Origin: Olsenella sp. An293
GTDB lineage: Bacteria > Actinomycetota > Coriobacteriia > Coriobacteriales > Atopobiaceae
DNA: 64,000 nt
Reading direction: 5' to 3'
Assembly: GCF_002159495.1 (NCBI RefSeq)
Contig: NZ_NFIT01000013.1
Span: forward strand, 1-64,000
The notes beneath the pieces were generated by a model. The model ran no database searches and was not told the DNA's origin. It was given only the letters and a program-made list of their open reading frames with translations. Of the stretch, positions 33,628 to 41,640 are shown piece after piece. Each line of letters begins with the position of its first letter. Position 1 is the stretch's first letter. A program made the position numbers and the translations under genes.

Positions 33628-34777
33628 CGGCGCTCACCTCCTTAGCGGCAGGCTCGTCCTTCTCGGCGCGACGCGCCCACGGGAAGTCGCGGTTCATGAC
33701 GCGCTCGATGATGCGAGAGAGCGAGAAGTCATAGGAGCCGAGAAGACCCTGGGGACGGAAGATCATCACGAGGATGAGGACGATGGCGTAGGCGATCATG
33801 CGGTACTCGGAGAAGGCGCGCAGCGCCTCGGGCAGGATCGTGAGCACGGTGGCGGAGAGCGCTGAGCCGAGCATCGATCCCATGCCGCCGAGAACCACCA
33901 TGACGAGGATCTCGATGGACTTCATGAAGCCGAAGACGGCGGGCTGCAGGACGCCGACGCACCCGGCATAGAGGCCGCCCGCGACGCCGGCGAAAAACGC
34001 CGACACGACGAAGGCGAGCGTCTTGTAATAGGTGGTGTTGACGCCCGAGGCCTCGGCCGCGATCTCGTTGTCGCGGATGGCCAGGATGGCGCGGCCGTGG
34101 CGGGACTTCATCATCGTGTGCGTGAGGAAGCACACCACCGCGACGCAGCCAAAGACGAGCAGGAAGCTCGAGTAGCCGGGGATGCCCGTGAGGCCCGCGG
34201 CGCCGCCCGTGAGGTCAAAGCCCACGACGTCGTCGATGTTGAGCATGACCACGCGGATGATCTCGGCGAAGGCGAGCGTGATGATGGCGAGGTAGTCGCC
34301 CTTGAGGCGAAGCGCCGGGATGCCGATGACGATGCCGGCGACGGCGGCGCAGACGCCACCGACCACCAGGCCGCCGAGTACGAGGACGAGCGCCATCGGC
34401 GTGCCGGTCACGAAGTCGCGGGCGCCGACGCCGAGGGCCTCGCTCATGCGGATGATGAAGATCGAGCAGCCGTAGGCGCCCATCGACATGAAGCCCGCGT
34501 GGCCGAGCGGCAGCTGGCCCAGGTAGCCCGTGGCGATGTTGAGCGAGACGGCGAGGATGATGTAGATGCCCACCTGCTCGAGCACCGTGGACTGATAGCG
34601 GTTGATGGCCCCGCCGTCGATCATGAGCTCGCCCAAGACGAGAAGGACGAGAACGACCACGGCGTTGATGGCGTAGCGGACCGGCATCGGAAGCGTCTTG
34701 CGCGCCGCGCCCTCGCGGCGCGGGCCGCCCCCGGCGGAGATGATGGGGCGCTTCTCGGTCATGACCTCTTCTTCCAT
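33620..34777 (-). CDS. livM: Branched-chain amino acid ABC transporter permease LivM
   Basis: The 385-aa permease has a polar N-terminus of about 35 residues and roughly nine membrane segments. The LivM-type GYLGQLPLGHAGFMSMGAY and the cytoplasmic coupling helix AIRDNEIAAEASGVN are present. GGGGG before the first ATG favours this start over the Met five codons later. It lies 11 bp downstream of livH and overlaps livG by 8 bp. Confidence 0.93.
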   Translation of the reverse strand: MEEEVMTEKRPIISAGGGPRREGAARKTLPMPVRYAINAVVVLVLLVLGELMIDGGAINRYQSTVLEQVGIYIILAVSLNIATGYLGQLPLGHAGFMSMGAYGCSIFIIRMSEALGVGARDFVTGTPMALVLVLGGLVVGGVCAAVAGIVIGIPALRLKGDYLAIITLAFAEIIRVVMLNIDDVVGFDLTGGAAGLTGIPGYSSFLLVFGCVAVVCFLTHTMMKSRHGRAILAIRDNEIAAEASGVNTTYYKTLAFVVSAFFAGVAGGLYAGCVGVLQPAVFGFMKSIEILVMVVLGGMGSMLGSALSATVLTILPEALRAFSEYRMIAYAIVLILVMIFRPQGLLGSYDFSLSRIIERVMNRDFPWARRAEKDEPAAKEVSADA

Positions 34778-34788
34778 GATTGCACCCC

Positions 34789-35661
34789 CTAGACCTTCTC
34801 GTTCATCGTGCGGCCGAAGATGCCGGTCGGGCGCACGACGAGGACGATGATGAGCAGGAGGAAGACCACGGCGTCCTTCCACACGGAGAGGCCGATGGCG
34901 GTAACGAAGACCTCGGCAAAGCCCACGAGCAGGCCGCCCACCACGGCGCCGGGAATCGACCCGATGCCGCCGAGGACCGCGGCCACGAAGGCCTTGGTGC
35001 CGAGCATCATGCCCATGGTCGGGTTGGCCTGGGTGTAGGCCATCGCGTAGAGCACCGCACCGATGCCGGCGAGCGCGGAGCCCACGGCAAAGGTGAACGA
35101 GATCGTGGTGTTGACGTTGATGCCCATGAGGCGCGCGGCGCCCATGTCCTCGGACACGGCGCGCATGGCCTTGCCGAGCTTGGTCTTCTGGACCACCACG
35201 GTGAGCGCCACGGTTGCCACGACCGTCACCAGGACGGTAAGGATGGACGGGAACGAGAGGCTGAGCCCGCCGAGCTGCACGGTGGTGAGCTCGGTGTAGG
35301 CCGGGACCACCTTGGCGTCGGCGCCAAAGACGAGCTGCGCGCCGTTCTCGAGGAAGTACGAGACGCCGATGGCCGTGATGAGGATAGAGAGCCTCGGGGC
35401 GTTTCTGAGCGGCGCGTACGCCACCTTGTCGATGAGCACGCCCATGAGCGTGCACGCCGCGACCGAAAGGATGATCGCGAGCACGGGGGGAAGCCCCAGC
35501 TGGGCCATGACCAGCCACGACACGTACGCGCCCACCATGATGATGTCGCCGTGGGCGAAGTTGAGCAGCAAGATGATGCCGTACACCATCGTGTAGCCCA
35601 GGGCCACGAGCGCGTAGATGCTGCCGAGCTGCAGGCCGTTGAGCACCTGCGTGAAGAACAA
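34789..35661 (-). CDS. livH: Branched-chain amino acid ABC transporter permease LivH
   Basis: The 290-aa membrane protein has about eight spans, with NGLQLGSIYALVALGYTMVY at the N-terminus and the LivH coupling helix AVSEDMGAARLMGIN. A TTG start is chosen because GAGAGGAG lies at proper distance and the protein then begins as other LivH do (LFFTQVLNGLQ). A longer GTG start upstream lacks an RBS. A hairpin separates it from livJ. Confidence 0.92.
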   Translation of the reverse strand: MFFTQVLNGLQLGSIYALVALGYTMVYGIILLLNFAHGDIIMVGAYVSWLVMAQLGLPPVLAIILSVAACTLMGVLIDKVAYAPLRNAPRLSILITAIGVSYFLENGAQLVFGADAKVVPAYTELTTVQLGGLSLSFPSILTVLVTVVATVALTVVVQKTKLGKAMRAVSEDMGAARLMGINVNTTISFTFAVGSALAGIGAVLYAMAYTQANPTMGMMLGTKAFVAAVLGGIGSIPGAVVGGLLVGFAEVFVTAIGLSVWKDAVVFLLLIIVLVVRPTGIFGRTMNEKV

Positions 35662-35706
35662 GGGAGAACTCCTCTCAGGGACAGCGCGCACGGAGCGCGC
35701 CTAGCA

Positions 35707-35738
35707 AAAGCGGGGCATCGGGCGAACCCGATGCCCCG
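35707..35738 (-). terminator. Partial terminator between livJ and livH
   Basis: CGGGGCATCGGG and CCCGATGCCCCG (35711-35722, 35727-35738) form a perfect 12-bp stem with a CGAA tetraloop, followed on the minus strand by CTTTTGC. Such a leaky hairpin would give more binding protein than permease, as is usual for ABC importers. Confidence 0.75.
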
Positions 35739-35761
35739 AGACGAGGCGAGAATGCGAGCGA

Positions 35762-36964
35762 CTAAGCCTCGAGCACCTCGAAGGTCTCCTCGGTGCCGTC
35801 CTCGGCGAAGGTGATGATCAGCGAGGACTTGATCGGGTCGCCGGTGCCCTCGTAGGAGATGGAGCCCGTGACGCCCTCGACGGTGCCGGAGGCGATGCCG
35901 TCGATCACGGCCTGCTTGTAGTCCTCGGAGCCGGGCTCGAGGCCGGCCTCCTCGGCGGCGGCGAGGCCGTTTGCGAGCACCATGGCGGCGTCATAGCCAA
36001 GCGCGCAGAAGTTCGTGGGGGTTTCGTTGTACTCGGCCTCATAGTCCTCGATGAACTGCGCGGCGACCTCGGAGTCGTTGGAGGAGCTGAACGCGCAGCA
36101 GTAGTAGCAGTCGTGGAGGTCGGCGGCGTCGGCGTAGTTCTCGGAGCCGCCGTAGATGCCGGACCAGCCGTCGACGCCAAGGAAGACCTTGTCGTAACCC
36201 TGGGCGCGAGCCTGGGTAACGATCATGCCGTCGTCCTGGTAGTAGTTGGGAACGAGGATGGCGTCGGGGTTGGTGTTGATGATGTTGGTGAGCTGCGTGT
36301 TGAAGTCGACGTCGCCCTCGGAGTAGGACTCCTGGGCGGTGATGGTGATGCCCTTGGCCTCGGCCTCCTCGCAGAAGGCGGCGTTGACGCCCTCGGAGTA
36401 GTCGGAGCCTGAGAGGTAGAGCGTGGCGACGTTCTTGTAACCCTGCTCCGCGGCGAAGTTGGCCATGACGCGGCCCTGCTCCGGGTCGGTCACGCAGGCG
36501 CGGAAGTAGTTGGAGCCGTAGGTGACGACGTCGGCCGCGGTGGCGGACGGGGTCACGCAGGGCATGTTGTCGGCAACGGAGGCCTGGGCCACGGCGATCG
36601 TGGGGCCGGTGGTGACGTCGCCGACGATGCCGGTCACGCCGTCCTCCTGGACGAGGCGGTTGTAGGCGTTGACAGCCTCGGTGGCGTCGCCCTTCTCGTC
36701 ATAGACGACCGGCTCGATCTGCTTGCCGTTGACGCCGCCGTCCTCGTTGAGCTGCTTGAAGTAGAGCTGGGCGCCGTTCAGGCAGGCGAGGCCGTACGAA
36801 GAGTTGTCGCCGGTGTGCGGGCCCATGATGCCGACCTTGATGGAGCCGGAGGCGTCGCCGCCCTCGCCGGAGTCGCTGCTGCCGTTGCAGCCCGCGAGGC
36901 CGAGAAGGGCCACGCTCGCGGCAGAGACCTGCAGGAAGTTGCGCCTAGAAACGTTCTCGAACAT
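35762..36964 (-). CDS. livJ: Branched-chain amino acid binding lipoprotein LivJ/LivK
   Basis: The 400-aa periplasmic-binding-type protein captures the substrate outside the membrane for LivHMGF. The signal peptide combines a twin-arginine-like SRRNFLQVSA with a lipobox LAGC (Cys26), so it may be exported folded and lipid-anchored. The mature part starts after a Ser/Gly/Asp linker with IKVGIMGPHTGDNSSYG, typical of the type I fold. A ligand-contact Ser/Thr region (TPSATAADV) is visible. GGGAGGAG precedes the ATG. The exact ligand (Leu, Ile, Val or another) is not fixed by sequence. Confidence 0.93.
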   Translation of the reverse strand: MFENVSRRNFLQVSAASVALLGLAGCNGSSDSGEGGDASGSIKVGIMGPHTGDNSSYGLACLNGAQLYFKQLNEDGGVNGKQIEPVVYDEKGDATEAVNAYNRLVQEDGVTGIVGDVTTGPTIAVAQASVADNMPCVTPSATAADVVTYGSNYFRACVTDPEQGRVMANFAAEQGYKNVATLYLSGSDYSEGVNAAFCEEAEAKGITITAQESYSEGDVDFNTQLTNIINTNPDAILVPNYYQDDGMIVTQARAQGYDKVFLGVDGWSGIYGGSENYADAADLHDCYYCCAFSSSNDSEVAAQFIEDYEAEYNETPTNFCALGYDAAMVLANGLAAAEEAGLEPGSEDYKQAVIDGIASGTVEGVTGSISYEGTGDPIKSSLIITFAEDGTEETFEVLEA

Positions 36965-37240
36965 GTCTTTCTCCTCCCGTCGCTTCTTTCTGAAGCAAAA
37001 AGCGTGGGGCTAACGTACGCCGACGTTCTGCTTTCATTGGTGATGTGGAGGATTTGTTAACCGAGCCGTGACGCTGCTAACACGTCCGAAACAATGCCAC
37101 GCGCACATGTTTCTTGATCGCAAGGCGACTTGTTTCAGATAGGTTAACTCCACACCTGGCATGATCTCAGGAAATAAATTAAGGGGGCTCAAATAGCCGT
37201 TAATGTTGAAGTTGCGATAAGAACCACCAGGTGTGGCGTC
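36965..37240. promoter_or_regulatory. livJ upstream control region with a distant inverted repeat
   Basis: This 276-bp region holds no gene. It is less GC-rich than its surroundings and contains CCACACCTGG (37150-37159) and CCAGGTGTGG (37227-37236), a perfect 10-bp inverted repeat with 67 bp between. The right copy lies close to the terminator of the neighbouring minus-strand gene. The pair could be operator sites that loop the livJ promoter. No certain -35/-10 pair was found. Confidence 0.45.
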
Positions 37241-37245
37241 TTAGC

Positions 37246-37279
37246 AAAAAAAACGCGGCGACCCCATGGGGCCGCCGCG
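37246..37279 (-). terminator. Rho-independent terminator of the 37302 gene
   Basis: CGCGGCGACCCC (37254-37265) pairs with GGGGCCGCCGCG (37268-37279) at 11 of 12 positions, followed on the minus strand by eight T. It lies 22 bp after the stop codon. Confidence 0.85.
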
Positions 37280-37301
37280 CCGAGTCGCGTGCGAGAAGCC
37301 C

Positions 37302-38486
37302 TTAGCCCTGGGCCGCCATCGGGACGGCGAAGTGCTTGGCAACGTGCTCGGAGGCCTCCTCGTTGTCAAGGTCGAGGCGCTTGGAGGAGGAGGTGCCCCC
37401 CTCGAGCACGCGCAGGAAGCGGTTGTAGCTGCGCCGGGCGACAGGAGAGGAGCTCTTGGCGAACTCGTCCTCGATGAGGTAGTCGACGTAGGACTCCGTG
37501 TCGACGACCTCGGGGTGCCCCGCGGGGGTCTTGAACGGGATGAACGACGTCTGGAGCTCGAGGTTGTCGGGCTCGTCGAGGGTGTCGACGCCGCCGACGA
37601 GGTCCACGAAGGGCGTAGGGATCTGCGAGGCGGACTCGATGGCGATCCGCTCGTCGAGCGAGCGCAGCGCGAGGTCCCACTCGTCGGACTGGTTGAGGTC
37701 GTCGACGGTGCGGCGCTCGGGATAGGCGCCCTCGTCGATGCGCGCGACGCGCATCGAGATGCCCCCGGCCCTCGGTGCGGGGGCGAGAAGGGCGGCGGAG
37801 GCGCCGGTGAAGTCGGAGGGGATGGCGAGCGCGTCAGAGTCGTCGGCAAAGCCCGAGTCGGCGATGATCGTCTGCTCCCCCACCGCGCGCTTCCACCATG
37901 CGGTGCCGACGTCGCCGACAGACCCGTCGGCCCGCTCGATCACGGGGACGCCGTCCATCATGTTCGAGCCGAGGCGTTCCCTTAGGGTCGCCGCCACGCC
38001 CTCTGCGCGGCGCGCCATGCGCGCGCGGAACGTCGCACGGCGGGCGTAGTTCTCGGCGATGTCCTCGTAGTCGCTCGCGGCGTGGCTGGGAGCGGGCTCA
38101 GAGACGGCGGGAGCCTCGTCCTTCTCTGCGGCGACGGGCGCGTCGACGCGCAGATGGCGCGGACGATACCCGGACGGCTCCTCGCCCGCGGCCTCCTGCA
38201 CGACAAGCGGCTCGGACGCGGCCGTCGGGTCGGTCTGGTCCTGGGACGCCTCTGCGGTGCAGCGCGCGCGGCGACGCGAGACGAGCGCGGCGGAGCCAAC
38301 GACGATGCCGGTGAGCAGCGCCCCGCCTGCAAGTCCGGCGGCAAACGCGACGGACGGCGAGACGAACGTCCCGTCAAGGGCGTCGATGGCGTCTGTGAGG
38401 GAGAGGGCGGCCGCGGGGGCTGGGGCGCCCAGCGCGAGGCTGCCGACAAGGCCTGCGTATACGGCGGCGTTTCTGCTCACGCCCAT
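37302..38486 (-). CDS. Unknown membrane-anchored protein
   Basis: The 394-aa protein has an N-terminal signal-like hydrophobic segment (residues about 8-30), a second clear membrane span (about 45-68, followed by SRRRARC as a cytoplasmic anchor), and a long acidic, low-complexity region. The basic patch RRATFRARMARRAEGV lies near residues 150-165. The C-terminal half is soluble and not recognised. The gene is monocistronic with GGGAGC before the ATG. The positive-inside pattern puts the large C-terminal part in the cytoplasm. A role in cell envelope or division is only a guess. Confidence 0.75.
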   Translation of the reverse strand: MGVSRNAAVYAGLVGSLALGAPAPAAALSLTDAIDALDGTFVSPSVAFAAGLAGGALLTGIVVGSAALVSRRRARCTAEASQDQTDPTAASEPLVVQEAAGEEPSGYRPRHLRVDAPVAAEKDEAPAVSEPAPSHAASDYEDIAENYARRATFRARMARRAEGVAATLRERLGSNMMDGVPVIERADGSVGDVGTAWWKRAVGEQTIIADSGFADDSDALAIPSDFTGASAALLAPAPRAGGISMRVARIDEGAYPERRTVDDLNQSDEWDLALRSLDERIAIESASQIPTPFVDLVGGVDTLDEPDNLELQTSFIPFKTPAGHPEVVDTESYVDYLIEDEFAKSSSPVARRSYNRFLRVLEGGTSSSKRLDLDNEEASEHVAKHFAVPMAAQG

Positions 38487-38676
38487 GTGCTCCCGCTCCC
38501 CCCAAGATGGGAAGACGAGACGAGCTGCAAACCTATGGTCCCCGCCCTTCTGGGGCGGGCGCGACGTCAACGGTTTGGGCTGCGTTTCATCTTCGTGTAC
38601 CGTGACTGGCCCGCAATGCGGACAAACAAGAATATAACCATTTCACCAGCGGGAGCGCAAGTAAGGAAACGACGTT

Positions 38677-38730
38677 TGAGTGCGTCGTTTAGGGTCGCGC
38701 GAAGGCGCCCGCGCGCATGGGCGCGGGCGC
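38677..38730 (-). terminator. Two hairpins after rho
   Basis: GCGCCCGCGC/GCGCGGGCGC (38705-38714, 38721-38730) form a perfect 10-bp stem. AAACGACG/CGTCGTTT (38677-38684, 38693-38700) form a second stem further from rho. Neither is followed by a clear T-run on the minus strand. Confidence 0.5.
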
Positions 38731-38739
38731 GCCCGCCGG

Positions 38740-40638
38740 CTACCCGACGTAGCCGGACTGGGCAGCCTTCTTTGCGCTCTTGATGAGGAACTCGCTGTTG
38801 GACTCGGTCTCCTTGAGGCCGCGCACGAGGGCATTCGCCGCGCGCTCGATGTTGTTCATGTTCGCGAGGATGCGACGGATGCCCCAGACGAGCGGCTGAT
38901 ACTCGGGCTCGATGAGCAGGTCCTCGTTGCGCGTTCCCGAGGAGACGGGGTCGATGGCCGGGAAGATGCGCTTGTCGGCGAGGTCGCGGTCGAGCTTGAG
39001 CTCCATGTTGCCGGTGCCCTTGAACTCCTCGAAGATGACCTCGTCCATCTTGGATCCCGTGTCGACGAGCGCCGAGGCGATGATCGTGAGCGAGCCGCCG
39101 TTCTCGATGTTGCGCGCGGCGCCGAGGAACTTCTTGGGCGGGTAGAGCGCCGCGGAGTCGACGCCGCCGGAGAGAATGCGCCCGCTCGCGGGCTGCGCCA
39201 GGTTGTAGGCGCGCGCGAGGCGCGTGATGGAGTCGAGGACCACCACGACGTCCTCCCCCATCTCGACGAGGCGCTTGGCGTGCTCGATCACGAGCTCGGA
39301 GACGTGGGTGTGGTTGTCCGCGGGCATGTCGAAGGTCGAGGCCACGACCTCGCCCTTGATGGAGCGCTCCATGTCGGTGACCTCCTCCGGGCGCTCGTCG
39401 ACGAGCAGGCAGAAGAGATGGACCTCGGGGTTGTTCGCGGCGATGGACTGGCAGATCTTCTTGAGGACCGTCGTCTTGCCGGCCTTGGGCGGGGACACGA
39501 TAAGCCCGCGCTGGCCCTTGCCGATCGGCGAGACGAGGTCGATGGCACGGCCGGTGATGGAGTCGCGGCCGCACTCCATGACGAGGCGCTCGTTGGGGAA
39601 GACCGGGGTCAGGTCACGGAAGCGCGGGCGCGACCTCATGGCCTCGGGAGGCATGCCGTTGACCGAGGTAACGCGCTGAAGCGGCGGGTACTTGCTGTTG
39701 GATCGGCCGGGGCCGACGGTGCCCGCCACGCGGTCGCCCGGGCGAAGGCCCAGCGAGCGGATGAGCTGCTGATGGACGAAGGCGTCGTCATCGCCCTCCA
39801 TGTAGTTGCCGGTCCTCACCCAGCCGTAGCCCTCGTTGCCGATCTCGAGGATGCCCTCGACCGGGCGGAAGCCCTCGGCGCGGGCCGCGGCCTCGTAAAC
39901 CGCCTCGACAAGCTCGGGCTTGCGGACGCCCACGTACTCGACGCCGAGCTCGGCCGCCTTGGAGCGCAGCTCGGCCACCTTCATGGCGGCGAGCTCCTCG
40001 CGCGTGAGGGAGGGCTCGGCGGCCTCCTGCTGGCGACGGTTGCGCCGGCGACCCTGGCCCTGACCGCCCTTCCGACGGTCAGGGAAGCCGGCCTCGGCGC
40101 CGCCCTTACCGTTGGCGTGATCGGCGCCGTTGCCGTGACGGCGCTTGCGGCCGGGGCGCGCGTCCTCCTCGCGGGCGGGGGGCTCGGACTCGGAGGGGGC
40201 CTCGGCGACCTCCGGCGCGGGCGCGGAGGCCGGGGCCTCGGCAGCGGGGACGTCCGTCACCTCGGAGCGCGCCTCGGCGTCGGCGGCCTCCTGCTTCCTC
40301 GGCCTGCCCCTCCTGCGCTTGGGCTGCGCGACGGGGGCGTCAGCGGCGCGCTCGGGGCCCTCCAGGACGCTCGCCTCGGCGGCGGGGGCGACGGTCTGCG
40401 CCTTGGCGGCGACGGTCTCGGCGGCCTCGGACTCGCTCTTCTTGGGCCTGCCGCGACGGCGCTTGGGAGGCCAGGGCTCGCCGGCTGCCTCCGCGGCCGC
40501 CTTCGCGGCGGCCTCAGCCGCGCGGGCGGCCTCCATCTCGGCCTTGGTCCTGCGACGGCGGCGAGGCTTGGGCTGCGCGGCCTCGGCGCCGGGCTCGACC
40601 TGCGCGGACCCGGAAACGGGAGTCTCGGCTTCCGACAT
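38740..40638 (-). CDS. rho: Transcription termination factor Rho with AT-hook-bearing N-terminal extension
   Basis: The 632-aa hexameric RNA helicase ends transcripts at Rho-dependent sites. The C-terminal 420 residues are canonical: RNA-binding domain ([15 protein letters not shown]), Walker A PPKAGKTT (Lys388), Q-loop [19 protein letters not shown] and R-loop [11 protein letters not shown]. About 210 N-terminal residues form a low-complexity Ala/Glu/Arg region, as in other actinobacterial Rho. It carries two AT-hook-like motifs, KRRRGRPKK (59-67) and KRRRGRPRK (107-115), and an Arg/Gly-rich patch. The extension probably adds nucleic-acid affinity. Confidence 0.95.
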   Translation of the reverse strand: MSEAETPVSGSAQVEPGAEAAQPKPRRRRRTKAEMEAARAAEAAAKAAAEAAGEPWPPKRRRGRPKKSESEAAETVAAKAQTVAPAAEASVLEGPERAADAPVAQPKRRRGRPRKQEAADAEARSEVTDVPAAEAPASAPAPEVAEAPSESEPPAREEDARPGRKRRHGNGADHANGKGGAEAGFPDRRKGGQGQGRRRNRRQQEAAEPSLTREELAAMKVAELRSKAAELGVEYVGVRKPELVEAVYEAAARAEGFRPVEGILEIGNEGYGWVRTGNYMEGDDDAFVHQQLIRSLGLRPGDRVAGTVGPGRSNSKYPPLQRVTSVNGMPPEAMRSRPRFRDLTPVFPNERLVMECGRDSITGRAIDLVSPIGKGQRGLIVSPPKAGKTTVLKKICQSIAANNPEVHLFCLLVDERPEEVTDMERSIKGEVVASTFDMPADNHTHVSELVIEHAKRLVEMGEDVVVVLDSITRLARAYNLAQPASGRILSGGVDSAALYPPKKFLGAARNIENGGSLTIIASALVDTGSKMDEVIFEEFKGTGNMELKLDRDLADKRIFPAIDPVSSGTRNEDLLIEPEYQPLVWGIRRILANMNNIERAANALVRGLKETESNSEFLIKSAKKAAQSGYVG

Positions 40639-40817
40639 ATGTCAACCTCTCTTGCTGATGGGCGGCGACACATGCAGAAGGTCGCCTCGCCCGTGGCGAA
40701 AAGTGTTCGCGCTATGACAGTTGGTGGGGACGCGCGCGACGGGCGACAGAGCACGCCGACGTCTCACGCATCCCGAGCAGTATACCAGAGCGCGGTCCTT
40801 CTCGCCACGCAGAGGGG

Positions 40818-41498
40818 CTACGCCCGCGAGGAGCGCAGCTTCCGGCGGACGACGATCCCCTCGATGCCCTCCTCGAGCTCCTCGGCGGCCTCGGCGCCCC
40901 GGGCCGTCAAGGAGACGCTCGTCGTGCGCAGGCTCGAGACGCCGCGGGCGCGCGTGACGTAGCCGGCCTCGGCGAGCGCCGCGACCGACATCGAGACCGT
41001 GGGCTGAAGCAGGCCGAGGGCGTCGACGAGCTGCATGACGGTCAGCGGGCCGCCGCCCGCCGCCCTGAGGCCGAGAAGCACGATGTCGCCGGCCTGGCAG
41101 AAGAACGACCCCATGGCGTCGACGTAGCGGCAGATGCGCTCGGGCGAGGTCCTCCCGAGCGAACGGCCGCTCGGGATGCGGGAGCAGGTGAGCTCCGAGA
41201 GCTCTCGGACGCGCCGCGCGCCGAGCTCGGAGATGGAGCAGACGACGTTGCGACGGTCGCGCTCCCCCTCGACGCGGTCGATGAGCCCGAGGCGCGCGAG
41301 GTGGTTGGTGCGATGGGTCATCGTGGGCCTGAGCGCGCCCTGATAGTCGGCTATCGCAGAGGTCTTCATCGGCTCGTTGGAGATGAGCAGGCGGCAGAGG
41401 ATGGCAAACTCCTCGAACGTCAGGCGATCGTCGGGCGTCTGGTCCTGCCTGACGATGTTGTATGCCCTTCTGACGGACATATACTCCCTGAGGTCCAC
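40818..41498 (-). CDS. MarR-type regulator with two winged-helix segments
   Basis: The 226-aa protein is longer than the usual 140-160 aa of MarR. A first winged helix spans about residues 25-95 (FEEFAILCRLLISNE, then RPTMTHRTNHLARLGLIDR and the wing EGERDRRNVV). A second helix-turn-helix-like unit lies at about 150-205 (PLTVMQLVDALGLLQPTVSM, AALAEAGYVTR). The GTG start has GGGGGAGG upstream. It is downstream of argS and upstream of rho on the same strand but with gaps of about 140 and 180 bp, so it is likely independent. Target genes unknown. Confidence 0.8.
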   Translation of the reverse strand: MDLREYMSVRRAYNIVRQDQTPDDRLTFEEFAILCRLLISNEPMKTSAIADYQGALRPTMTHRTNHLARLGLIDRVEGERDRRNVVCSISELGARRVRELSELTCSRIPSGRSLGRTSPERICRYVDAMGSFFCQAGDIVLLGLRAAGGGPLTVMQLVDALGLLQPTVSMSVAALAEAGYVTRARGVSSLRTTSVSLTARGAEAAEELEEGIEGIVVRRKLRSSRA

Positions 41499-41640
41499 GC
41501 ATCAACCTCCCCCGCGTCGTGACAAGCGGCGGACGTCAACGTCGCCCGCGCAGGCGCCAGTATACCCCCTTTGACCGCCCGCGACCCAAAACGTGACATC
41601 AAAGTTAACGGGCGACCGGTCACGACCGGTCGCCCGCCGC

